The notes under the pieces: model-generated
The model's database searches: none
Told to the model about the DNA's origin: nothing
Seen by the model: the letters and a program-made list of their open reading frames with translations, nothing else
NCBI GenBank assembly: GCA_024684395.1
Contig: JAIKWY010000077.1
Span: forward strand, 1 to 47,030
Length of the DNA: 47,030 bases
Reading direction: 5' to 3'
Origin: Oscillospiraceae bacterium
GTDB lineage: Bacteria; Bacillota; Clostridia; Oscillospirales; Ruminococcaceae
Translations under genes and position numbers: made by a program
Shown: positions 31,422 through 42,300 of the stretch, in pieces
Numbering within the stretch: position 1 is the first letter of the stretch
How the letters are laid out: each line of letters starts with the position of its first letter

Positions 31422-31976
31422 ATGGAACTTATGAGCGGAGAAGAAATGCTGATGGGCATGATGGAATTGCATCAGAAATGGCAGGAATCCCCGTACTACC
31501 CCAAGGAGCATGACCTCCCGAAGGGGCATTGGCGCCGTGTCGTCACCCCGGAGGGCGAAGCGCTCAGCGTCATCATCACGGATCACTACGTCATCGGCGT
31601 CAAGACTGCCCGTGTGGTCTTCATCGACCGCCAGACCAAGGAGGATCTTGCCCCCGTCAAGGGCATGACCAACCTCCGTGCCGGCGATGTCAAGGCGGAT
31701 GAATCCGAAATGGCAGTCGTCGGGATGGGCAGATGCTTCTGGGTCATCTCGCTCAAAACGTTCGAGATCACCAAGAAGGTCTTCTTCCCCAAGGGCTTCA
31801 CCTCCTCGGATGTCTACGGCACCTATTCGGAGGACGGCACCCGCTTCACCGTCTGTGCACAGAAATATGACTACGACAACGGCTGCTACATCTTCCTCCG
31901 CTGCGAATACGAGACCGAGAACTACACGCTCGTCAGCTCCGAAGAAGTCCCCTTTGAGGAGACCGACAAACTTTGA
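31422..31976 (+). CDS. Conserved-looking protein of unknown function
   Basis: 184 residues, not recognised. There is no signal peptide or membrane helix. The N-terminus is Met-rich (MELMSGEEMLMGMMELHQKWQ). The rest alternates short strands: WRRVVTPEGEALSVIITDHYVIGVKTARVVFIDRQT, EMAVVGMGRCFWVISLKTFEITKKVFFP, VYGTYSEDGTRFTVCAQKYDYDNGCYIFLRCEYE. The pattern of repeated four-strand blocks with WVISL- and YSEDG-type turns recalls a beta-propeller fragment, but the length would allow only a few blades. GGAGG lies seven bases before the ATG. It is downstream of rex, separated by a hairpin repeat, and ends at a strong terminator. Confidence 0.75.
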   Translation: MELMSGEEMLMGMMELHQKWQESPYYPKEHDLPKGHWRRVVTPEGEALSVIITDHYVIGVKTARVVFIDRQTKEDLAPVKGMTNLRAGDVKADESEMAVVGMGRCFWVISLKTFEITKKVFFPKGFTSSDVYGTYSEDGTRFTVCAQKYDYDNGCYIFLRCEYETENYTLVSSEEVPFEETDKL

Positions 31977-31990
31977 CATCACACAAAAGA

Positions 31991-32017
31991 CCCTGAAAGC
32001 CGGTGCTTTCAGGGCCT
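31991..32017. terminator. Terminator of the rex-side operon
   Basis: CCCTGAAAGC (31991-32000) and GCTTTCAGGG (32005-32014) form a perfect ten-pair stem with loop CGGT. It is followed by CCTTTC on the plus strand and TCTTTTGTG on the minus strand, so it can serve both converging genes. Confidence 0.8.
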
Positions 32018-32044
32018 TTCTGCATCGTTACAGTCCCAGCGGCA

Positions 32045-32917
32045 TCATGCCTGCAGCGCCTGGATCATTTCATACAGCTCCGCCATGGAAGGACAGTACT
32101 TCACGAAATCCTGTGAAATGCCGGCTGCCGCCGTCGTGCAGACCATCGGACGGAACACCGTGCCGTCCGACACGTAATTGGCAGCGATGCGCAGACAGAC
32201 ATCCAGCGACCTCACCGTCGAAAATGCCTGATAAATGCCGCGACCCTCGTCGGTCGTCTGTGTGACAAGCGTGTCCGTCCCCGGTTCACGCAGGTCGAGA
32301 CGGTAGGACGTACTGCTGCCGCCGTATGGGCATCCGGAAAAGAAATACGCCCCCACAGGCAGTGTGACGGGAATACGCAGCGTGATCGCAGCCGTCGGCG
32401 TGCCGGATGTCGTGATCATGCCGTCAGAACCGAGCGTGAACGTCACGCCGCCGACTGTGATCGGGAACGCCGCCCCCTGCCCGTCATAGCCGCAGGCATT
32501 GTTCGGATCGAGCCGGTTTTTTGCACCGCTGTTGAGCACCTCGATGAGCCCCACAGAGAGCCTGCCCGTCTCCAGCGTGACTGCCGAATTTTCCACCGGA
32601 TTGCCGGAACGTGCATTGAGCGCCGTATCCATGTTGAGCGCCGCTGCCGTGCCGAGCGTGGGCTTGTTTTTGATATAGTCATCCGCCGAGCTGTCCGACT
32701 GCGACCAGTCCGCCTGCACATTGACCTCCGCACCGGATGCGATGCCGGCGAGCTTCGACTTTTCCGCAGAAGTATAATCCTCTGTGGAAAGTCCCTTGCC
32801 GCTGACCTGATCGACCTTCTCCGCCAGCAGCGCATCTGTCTCCGCCTTGGTATAGCCGTCACCGCCGCCCGATGCATCCAGCGCCATCGCCCGTGCGATC
32901 CTGTCCTCTGTCTTCAT
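32045..32917 (-). CDS. Phage fibre-like protein
   Basis: 290 residues. The region YTKAETDALLAEKVDQVSG and LSTEDYTSAEKSKLAGIASGAEVNVQADW is typical of phage tail or head fibre proteins. A second part (about residues 130-260) contains LPVGAYFFSGCPYGGSSTSYRLDLREPGTDTLV and resembles receptor-binding or carbohydrate-binding C-terminal domains of such fibres. There is no signal peptide. GAGGGGG lies seven bases before ATG 32917; an ATG at 32923 is closer to it. It overlaps the small gene upstream. No other phage genes (capsid, terminase, integrase, lysis) are nearby, so it is a remnant or a reused module. Confidence 0.75.
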   Translation of the reverse strand: MKTEDRIARAMALDASGGGDGYTKAETDALLAEKVDQVSGKGLSTEDYTSAEKSKLAGIASGAEVNVQADWSQSDSSADDYIKNKPTLGTAAALNMDTALNARSGNPVENSAVTLETGRLSVGLIEVLNSGAKNRLDPNNACGYDGQGAAFPITVGGVTFTLGSDGMITTSGTPTAAITLRIPVTLPVGAYFFSGCPYGGSSTSYRLDLREPGTDTLVTQTTDEGRGIYQAFSTVRSLDVCLRIAANYVSDGTVFRPMVCTTAAAGISQDFVKYCPSMAELYEMIQALQA

Positions 32918-33105
32918 TTCCATACCCCCTCACTGTTCAGGATGCGATACCCGTGCGGGTCGCAGATCTGTGCGATGCTGCCCGCATCCCAGTTGTCCTC
33001 CGGCTCCGGCACATCCTCCGCCGTATCGCAGCAAAGCGTCACGATATAGTGCATCACGCCGCTGACGACCTGTGTCGGTCTTTTCTCGATGATACTGTAG
33101 TCCAT
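32914..33105 (-). CDS. Small protein next to the fibre-like gene
   Basis: 63 residues (MDYSIIEKRPTQVVSGVMHYIVTLCCDTAEDVPEPEDNWDAGSIAQICDP, ending LNSEGVWK). It has no signal peptide. AAGGGGG precedes the ATG. Its end overlaps the start of the fibre-like gene, as is usual for coupled phage structural genes. Similar short acidic proteins often sit beside tail-fibre genes in Firmicute prophages, but I cannot name a family. Confidence 0.6.
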   Translation of the reverse strand: MDYSIIEKRPTQVVSGVMHYIVTLCCDTAEDVPEPEDNWDAGSIAQICDPHGYRILNSEGVWK

Positions 33106-33134
33106 TCGTCTTCCCCCTTGTATTATCTGATCTT

Positions 33135-33168
33135 CCCGGCAGCATCCTCAGCAGCCGATGCCGCCGGG
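33135..33168. other. Imperfect hairpin upstream of the fibre pair
   Basis: CCCGGC (33135-33140) and GCATC (33142-33146) pair with GATGC (33157-33161) and GCCGGG (33163-33168), with single-base bulges. It lies upstream of the 63-residue gene. It may be a leader structure or a terminator for transcripts arriving from the giant gene. The rest of 33106-33270 holds no gene. Confidence 0.45.
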
Positions 33169-33276
33169 AGCATGAGCAGATACCCCATAGAGATACCCTC
33201 TCACAAAGGGGATCAAAACCGGCATTTTTTGCACATCCGGAGACAAATTCCGATCGTTTCATAAAAATACAAAACA

Positions 33277-33307
33277 ACACCGTACAGAGCCATGCCCTGT
33301 ACGGTGT
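33277..33307 (-). terminator. Terminator of the giant surface-protein gene
   Basis: ACACCGTACAG (33277-33287) pairs with CTGTACGGTGT (33297-33307), with further inner GC pairs. On the minus strand TTGTTTTGTATTTTT follows. It lies 27 bases past the stop of the giant gene. Confidence 0.85.
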
Positions 33308-33334
33308 TTTCTGCTGTGTCGGATCTGCCGTCAG

Positions 33335-36300
33335 TTATTTGATATAATCGCCGATCAGCTTGGCATTCGTGTAGACCAGATCGCCGGGAGCACTTGCACC
33401 GACGCCTGTTTCCGTCTGCCCGATCAGCATCTGTGCGCTGACAGATACCTTGTAGTTGGCATACCGCAGTCCCCGTGCCTCAAAGGAAGCCAGCGGGTCG
33501 CCGTTGCCGTCCGGGATCGGAGCACCGTTGTCGTCGATCGGGGCATCCGTGCCGGTGTAGACATCAAAGCTGAGCGGGATATGCATGTAATTGCTCGAAC
33601 CATCCGCCGCATTGTCCAGCGCAACTGCATTTGCACGAGGGATGAGGAACGTGTATGTCGTCCCGTCCGTGCTGGAAGTAACACCATCAAGATCTACCCG
33701 CACATTGTAGAGATAATCATTGATCGGTGCCGCCGCCTCATATGTCTTGTAGTTGAAATCACTGGTCTGCTTTTTCTTCTGGAGGTTCAGCGTCAGCTTG
33801 ATATAGTCCGCATCTCTTACCTGTGTTGCGATCGGTCTGACATCAAAGTCCGCAGCCGCCGTGATATGCACTCTGCCGGTATTGTCCGAAAGATCATTTG
33901 CGTTGATACCCAGTTTGCCGTAAGCGCTGCCGTCCGATGCATAGGCATAGAGATCCAGCGCCGGATCCAGCTGCGAAACGATGTAGTACTGATAATTCGC
34001 CTCGCCGGTCTTATGGGCTGCCGTCTCACGGTTTTTGCTCAGAGCCGTCTTCGCCGCATCAAAGCCGATGTTGGAGAATGCCTCGACTTCTGCATACTTG
34101 CCCGCATCCGACGTCTGGTCACCGGTATGTGCCGGGAACTGGATCGCCTGCTGACCGGGCGTGTACGTGATCACGGTCTCCGCTCTGACTGTCATGGTCG
34201 CATTGTTGGCAATGTATGGTCCGATCGGCTCATTGGAAGCAACCTCTACATAGTCCAGACCGACCGTAGTATATTTGTTGCTGCTGTCCGCTGTAAAGCT
34301 CCTGGCTTGGACGTTGCTGTTGGAGGAACTGATCGTGATATTTGCCGTTGCTGCCGGTTTGCCCTGGATCGCGCGCTCGGTCTTGGTGCCGTCATGCTTG
34401 GTCAGATAGACCAGGAAGCTCTGGAACATATTGACCGCACTGAGCTGACCGCCGATCGCATTGCTGATCACGCCTGCATAGCGGATCTGCGTCTCAAGAA
34501 TGACCTTCACGCTGTTGGTGATATCGTTGATCTCCGCCGGATTGAGGGAAGATTCCGGGTTCACCTTTGCCGTATAATAGGTCACAGGGCTCTGCTCAAA
34601 CAGGTTGGCGAACAGGATCTGCCGTACCGGCTGGTTATTGATCGGCTTGGCAGGGGCAGGACCGTTTTTCAGCGTATCGCTCGTCACGGTATAGTAGTGG
34701 ATCAGCTCACCGGCGCCCTGCTGGGACACCACCGCATCCGTGAAGAAGGAGAGGTAATACCGCTCCGTCACATGGATCGGCGCATCATCACTTGTCAGCG
34801 GCGTGTTGCCGTTCGCCTCGCTGTTCACGATCGTCAGTTTGTAAGTAATAGCCCCTGTATCAGAGGAAGTCTTCACCCGGAACAGCGTTCTCGTACCGTT
34901 CAGATATGCCTCGACCGTCGCCGTTTCCTCACTCTCTGCAAGGACATAATTGCCGCTCGAATTGCTCTCCGCCGTGATATACAGCAGATCGCTGATCCGG
35001 ATCGGCTCGAAGCCGACATCTGCGGCAGTATGCGTGCCCGGTGTCGGATAGAACGTATACAGCGGCGGGATCGGATCGCCGGTCGTCGCATCCACAGCCG
35101 GTGTCTTGTAGAGCGAGAGCTTGCCGGTCGCATCATCGAGCGCATCGCCGATGGTGGAGTAGTACTCCTTGCCGCCCCGGTTCGCATCCACGAGCACGAG
35201 CTTGGTCGCATCCGGGAATGCCGTTGCATTATCGAGCAGACCCATCAGGAGGATCTTGTCGTAGTTGGAATAGAGGTTTTCACCCGCATCCAGCGCCGTC
35301 TGCCATTCGCTCTTGCTTCTCTGGTAGGTGTACCTGAAGTACAGCGTACCGGTGGAGCCGAGGCTCTCGGCAATGATGCTGCCCGCATCAGCATAATCAC
35401 CACTGTCATAGCTCGTGCCGGAAAGAACGGCAAGCTCGAAGTTATACTTGAGCATCTTCTTGGCAACGACCGGCACATAGAGATGATAAGCCACGCTGTT
35501 GGTTTTCGTTGGATCATAGAAGGTGACATCGATCAGGCTGAACGTCGGATTCGGTTCATTGGTATCAACGTCATCTCCGCCCTTCATGTAGAACTTACCA
35601 TTATCAATACACAGATTCAGAGCAGAATCATTCGGGGTCTTGGAATGATCAAAGGTCGCCGTTTTTTCAAAAGCGCCGTTCTGGAGCTCCATTTTATGGA
35701 TCTCGACCTTGTACACACCGCTGAGGTCGTTACCAAAGTTGTAGTTAGTGTTGGTCAGGAGCTGGAGATAGCTGTTGACCATTTTGTGTGAACCATCATG
35801 ATCGAGCGTTTCCACATCCATCACAACAAAGTCATTGGTAAGCCCCGCCTGTGCATAATCGCCCGTAAATGTACCGAGATTGAGCGTTGAAAGGGTAGCG
35901 CTCGTCGAGACTGTATAGGCATTATTTGGCTTCGGGGAAGCAGCTCTGTCATCGAGGATCTTTTTGATGGGAGACGCTGCCACACTTTCGCCCATGCCGT
36001 CGCCGGTCAGCTCGTTATTGGAAACGGTATTGCCGCTGGAGGTGCGCTCGTCGATGGCGATGCGGGGATTCACCGTAGCATAGGGAGACTTGGCATCGAC
36101 CATCGTAACGGTAGTGTTATTCAGCTTCGGCTTGGAGCCGGAGCCGTCAGCGCTTGCTGTCGGGAGGTTTGTGCCTTTGTAGTCGGAGAAGATGATGTAT
36201 TTAGTAGATGAGCCTTCTGTTGTTGGATTTGTTATGGTATTATTCATCATCTTATCCGTAGGCAAATTACCTTGTAACGAAAGACCTACTACTTTATAAC

Positions 36301-39300
36301 TGGATGTTACTCCGGTACCAATAAAGTTCCCCTTGTACTTACCATTATTCTTAAGCGTGTCATTAACACTAATGTTCCGCACTACAATATTATAGCCCCG
36401 TATCGTCTGCTTACCATTATTCGCTCTACCAATAATACCACCTGCTGCTAATGGGGTTTTAGCAGTTGCGTTATCAATTTGTTCAAGTGTACAGTCAGAT
36501 ATAAATACATTTTTCATATCCAAATCAGAATACAAAGAACCAACGACACATCCCATTGCATTAGCGTTACCCTCGTTTATGTCTTTCTTTTGAATGATGT
36601 AATTCTTAATTATGACATCTGTAAGCGATACTGTTGATTGAGAATATCCGATAACCCCGCCAACTGATTCCTTTCCAGTACAAGCGAGAGTCGCTGTACC
36701 ACCTCCGTCAAGAATAACATTAGTTGCAGTAAGTGTTTGAGTACCCAGCGTACCGCCTGCCACTCCACCAACTCTATTAGCTGTTCCAAGCGCAGAAATC
36801 TGATGAACATTGCAATTCCGAATGGTGATAGCACCTGTACTTACGCCGAGAATACACCCAACATAAGAGCTGTCATCACTTCCAAGATTATCATACTGAA
36901 CCAATCCGCCAGCAACAGAAGACAGGTTAATATTCTCAATTGTGATAGCAGAACTCATTCCAACAAGTCCACCAGCACCTGAATGACGCCCTGTTTTGTC
37001 CTTATTATTTGAATACCCTTTTCCTTGCTCGGTCACAGCATTGATCGTGACATCAGTCCCTCCTGCTGCACCGCTTACTTGGGAATTGTCACTTGCATAT
37101 CCGATCAAGCCGCCGACACTGCTCCTTCCAAAAGAACTAACATTTGTGGCTGGACAAGCAGAAAGTGTGACATTTGAAGCATTACCGATAAATCCGCCAG
37201 AATGCTTTCCGGAGTGAACAGAAGCGTTATTCAAAGAAACATTTGACAATGTGACCTTTGAATTTTTACTGGAATCCGGTTTTGTCCCGGCAAACATCCC
37301 TGTTGACAGTCTTCTGCTATTTGTGATCGTTAAGGCATAATAAGCGTTCCAATTGCTTTGGCTATCAGGATAGTCATGGAACACCTCACCGGTATCCTTA
37401 TCTACATAATCAGAAGAAACCGTGCCAGACAGAACGATATTTTCAACAGTGACTCCATTCTGTGAAGGTGAAAACAGATTGAATAAACCAAATCCGTTTT
37501 CTGTTGTTGAGTAATTATCCTGTGTAACTGTATAAGAACCTGCGGTTGTTTTTACTTCATGTCGATACCCAAGATGCTTCATATCCAGATTGATCGTTGT
37601 AGAATTGCCGGTGATGCCGCTCACCTGAATAACGCATGTGCTATTGCAATTCTTAGTTTCACTGCCATCTATTGCAGACCCCGTATCAAAGCCATTAAAA
37701 CCCCCAATCCCCCGATACCCCTTATCGAGCGTCCATGTACCGCCGCTCATCGTGATCGCATAGCCGTTGGAGGTATTCAACCATGTGGCGTCCTTGGTAT
37801 AGGCTGCCAGCAGATGCGGCACAGCCGGGCTGGAGGTGGTGCCGGTCTCCTTATATCCGGAAGCGAACAGCGCTGTATCGCAGACATTCGCCGTGGTCTT
37901 GGTGTTCAGGCATCCCACGTCGTCATAGCTGCCCAGATGGCTCGTCTTGCACTCGCCGTTGATATACAGCGTCTTGTCAGACAGCGTGCCGCTGTTCACT
38001 AAAAGCGACAGCACGAACCACGACTGTGCATTCTTTGCCGTGATGCTGTTCGATGTAACCGTCAGCTTATCAGCGATCGTGGAGTCCAGGCTGGAAATGT
38101 AGTAGTTCTTGTCGCCGTTGACAAGCACGTCGCAGTCCTCGCAGACCGCATAACCGTTCAGCACTCTGCCGATGATCGGGTTGCGGTAGAGATACTTTTT
38201 GTTTGCGTCAGTCAAAAATGCCGTGATGCCGCTCTTATGCGCAACATCATCCATATTGCGGAAGAACAGACCGCCGTTCAGGATCACACCGACATAGCCG
38301 CCGACCGGAACGAGGTGCATATAGTTGCCGTTCCCGCCCGTGACAGGTGTGGAGGCAAACTGGATATCCACATTGTCAATGATATTATCGCCGCCCATGA
38401 TCTTGTCGATGACACCGCCATATGCCAAACAGCCGCCATAGTACTTATATTCTTCCTTTGTACCGACACCCATCGAGATCTGTTCCTTGACAAAGTTCAG
38501 GTTCTTGATCACACAGCCGTTGCTGTTTTTCACGAAGGATGCGCCGTTTGTCAGCGTTACTGTCGGATAGGACGGCTCTTCCGCCGTGCCGTAATTCTCG
38601 CCGACGATAACACCGTGGAAGGCATAGTTGTAGGTATCGCTTTCCGAAGTACCAACGCCCAGTCCGGAGAAATCCGCCGGAAGCACCAGCGAGCTGGTCT
38701 CGATCCGGTAATATGCACCGGCGAGGTACTTACGTACAGCTTCTCTGGTGTAAGACGTACTGCCGTTCACAAAATACGTTGCAGCAGCATTCAGCTGGAA
38801 GACCTTGTGGTCAACAGTCGTACCTGTCGCCGGATCGCACCAGCCAAGGTTGTCTGCGATACCGTCAGAAGGCAGATTGATCTGGAACGAGATGTTGTTG
38901 AAATTCACAGTGCTCATCAGACTTGCGACCTCGTTCAGCTGCTTTGCATCGGTGATGACATACGGGTCGTTATACGTGCCGCAGCCCTCGGTCAGGTTCA
39001 CGACCGGGATATTGATGCGCAGCTCGTGGATGTGGTCGCCGTTCACGCTGCCGATGTTATACACATAGGGACGGAACTTGGAAGCAAACGAACCATAAGC
39101 AGAGGGTGCGCTGCTGCTGGTCGGATGCGTATAGACGCTGCTGCCGGAATACTTAAGCTGCTGGCTGACACCGTTCTCCACATGGTCAACGGTATTGTCG
39201 ATCTCGGCACCGTAGGTGACAAGATGCTGGTCGTTCGTCCAGTCTTCCGCCTGTGTATAGTTGTAGATGCCCTTGGAGTCCGTGCCGCTGTAGATATAGT

Positions 39301-42300
39301 GCTCGAGGAGCGTCGCATGGCTGAAGATCGTGTGGTGCGAACCATAGACAGTATTATGGTTCTGCCCGGAGAAATCATCCGCCGTTTTTCTGGCATCCAG
39401 TGCGATGCTCGAAAAATCGAGGTTCATGTTACTGTCGAGCGCACTGGTATCAGCGGTACCGACCTCGCCGATCAGGCTCGATCCGGCGTACCAGTATGCA
39501 TCTGCTGCATTTTCCGTCAGTGTCAGATAGCCACTGGATCTGACGTTCTTGATATCGAGCGCCGTGTTCTTGCGCACCTTGTTGACGAACAGCGGTGCAT
39601 AGCCGCTCGTGCCGCCGTTGATATAAGCGCCGTCGAGCGTGATGCCGTTCACGGTCAGCTTGGTATTGGAGGTAGCGCCGCCCAGCGTGCCGCAGAAGAT
39701 GAAGCCCGAGCCGTCGCTGCCGCTGCTTGTGTAATACTTCCCGACATTGCCCTGGAGGGTCACGGTGCCGAGTGAGATCGTGGAAGCTGCGGCATTGCGG
39801 AACAGACCGCAGTGCATCATATAGTGCTGGCTGCCCGTGGCGATCGTGCTGCGGGCATTGCTATCCGTATTGCCGGTACCGCTCTCGCCGTTCTCGATCT
39901 CTGCGTTATAGAATTTCAGGGTGAAGGTCTTTCCGCTGAACGGGAACGAGCTGTCATAGTCGATGGTATAGTAAGAGAGCCCCGTCATATCCAGCGAATA
40001 GGAAGATGCGCTGGTGATGGCATAATCTGCCTGCGGGAAATTCGCACGGAGGGTGTTGCTGTTATAGGCATAACGGTTCACGCTCCAGAGCAGGAGCTTT
40101 TCTGCATTCGTCTTGCTGCTCTTCGCACGGATCGTATCGAGGTTGTAGTAGTAGCGGGTGTTGCCGTTGGTCTTCAGGTCGTTCTTTCCGTATGTCGTCT
40201 TGTTCTGGTAGGTGTTGCAGGCAGAACCGTTCATGATGACAGCTGTGCCAGCTCCGTCCGTGTTGATCGAAACGATGGAATGTCCGCCGTTTTCGAGGAT
40301 ATCCATGTCCGGATGCTTGGAATAGGCAACAAGCTCGTCAAAGACGCTCGGGGAACCCGATACCGTGACGCCGGACGGGTCGTATTTCGTCTGATCAAGG
40401 AGCTCCAGATACAGAGCGCCCTTCTTGTCATTCGTTGTGCCGTCCGTATCCGAACCGAGCAATACCTCGTTGAAACTTCTGGTCGTCAGAAGACCGAGGC
40501 TGCCGCTGCCGGAAAAGGTCGTGCCCGTGAAGGTGACAGTTTTGCCGGCGTTGGCATCTGTGCCGGTCTGCGCATTGACATCCTTGGAGGCGCAGACGGT
40601 CCAGTGACCGGTCGCAGCATAGACCAGACCGCCCAGGTTGCCCGAGCCGCCCGTTGCTGTCACGGAGGAATTGCTGACTGCAAGCTTTGTGACGGCGACA
40701 TTTGCATCATACCAGGCAAAGCCCAGCAGACCGCCTGCCACACCGTCGGTGCCAAGAGCGGCATTGACTGTCAGACCGCTGACAGCAACGTCGTTTACAT
40801 TGACCGTTGCAGCAATGGTATGTGCATCCGTGCCGCAGACAGCACCGATCAGACCGCCGTAGATCGGACGTACCTTGGCAGTTGCATTTGTATAGCTGCC
40901 GCTGGCAGTACATGCCGATGTATTGCCGAAATTGACGGTGATCTGGCTGGGCGTATCGCCCTTGCGGCCGAGATATGCGATATAGCCGCCGGCATAGTTG
41001 TTGTTGCCGGTCGTGTTGTCCGTGATCGCTGCCGTGCTGGTGCAGCCGTTGAAGGAAAGACTGCCCGATGCGCCTTCGTCCACGGAACCGATCATGCCGC
41101 CGGTCACGCCGATGGCATCGCCGCCGGACCGGACGGTACATGCCACGGTGCTGGTCACGTTGGTGACTGCGGTCGGTGCCGTACCCTTATGCACTGCCGC
41201 AACGCCGCCGAAACGGTTCAGTTCTCCGCTGCCGGTCGGGCATTTGTCACAGGTGCCTGTTACGGTCAGATCCTTGACAGTCGCACCCTCGAGTGCTGCA
41301 AACAGTCCGCTCCAGCGGTGTGCGTAGATCCTGCCGTTGCCCTCGGTCTTGGTGCATACGCCATACGATTCGCCGACAGCCAGCTTGATCGTGGTGCCGC
41401 CGCCGTTGAGCGTGCTCTTGAACGCCATCTCGGAACCGTCACGGGTCAGACCGGTGATGCCGGTGTTGCTCAGGTCGAAATCAATGACGTTCGAGGAACT
41501 TGCCTTGGCAAGCCAGATATTCTTGGAAAGGAGGGTGCTGCTCTTGCTGGCGGAAGCGCTGTCCATGACGAGCGCTGCGCCGGAACTGGTGGTATTGTGC
41601 TGGATGTTCAGTGCCAGCCGGGCGAAATCTGTCAGCGTGGTGATCGGCGCATTCTCTGTGGAAACAGGCGCTGCCGCAATGCTGACCGTGTGGGCAGAGG
41701 CAAAATTGGTCTCACTCACAAGACCCGCCAGCGAGTTCGCACTGGTCAGACGCAGTACCTCGCCCCAGGAACCGATGTCATCCTTCTTGATGTCGGTCGA
41801 TGTGGATCGCTTGAGCACCCAATTTGCATCGCCGGAATTGCCGCTGCCGTTGGCATAAACCAGCGTCGTATCTCGGGTATTCAGGATCATATTGCCCGAG
41901 CTCAGGGATGTCAGATCGGTCGTTCCGCCAAGGCGGAGCACGCCGTATTTCATCACGCTGACAAGACCGCCGGTGCTTCCGCCATCTACCTTGTTATAAC
42001 CGGTCACATCCACAAAAGCGCCCTTGGCGTCCGTACTGCCTGCCGTACCGATCAGACCGCCGCCCTTGTTGCCAACGGTATGTGCCTCGTGGATCTTCAC
42101 ATAGGCAGCCGATGCGCTGTCGTCGATCTTGCCGATCAGTCCGCCGACCGTGGCACCTGCCGTGCCGTTGGTCAGATTGGTATAGACATCCGTGATCTCG
42201 AGGGTGTTTTTCAGGTCACCGGTCAGATATGTACCGATCAGACCGCCGCTGACCGCACCGGAGAAGTTCAGGGTCAGATTCTGGGTGCCGCCGCTGCTTG

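Noticed and set aside
33335-33600. Search for a sortase or SLH/dockerin anchor at the C-terminus of the giant protein
   Set aside because: The protein ends LVYTNAKLIGDYIK; no LPXTG, hydrophobic helix or Ca-binding repeat is visible.
33581-35791. Open frame of 736 codons antisense to the C-terminal part of the giant gene
   Set aside because: Arg/Ile/Cys-rich translation without recognisable domains; explained by codon bias of the real gene.
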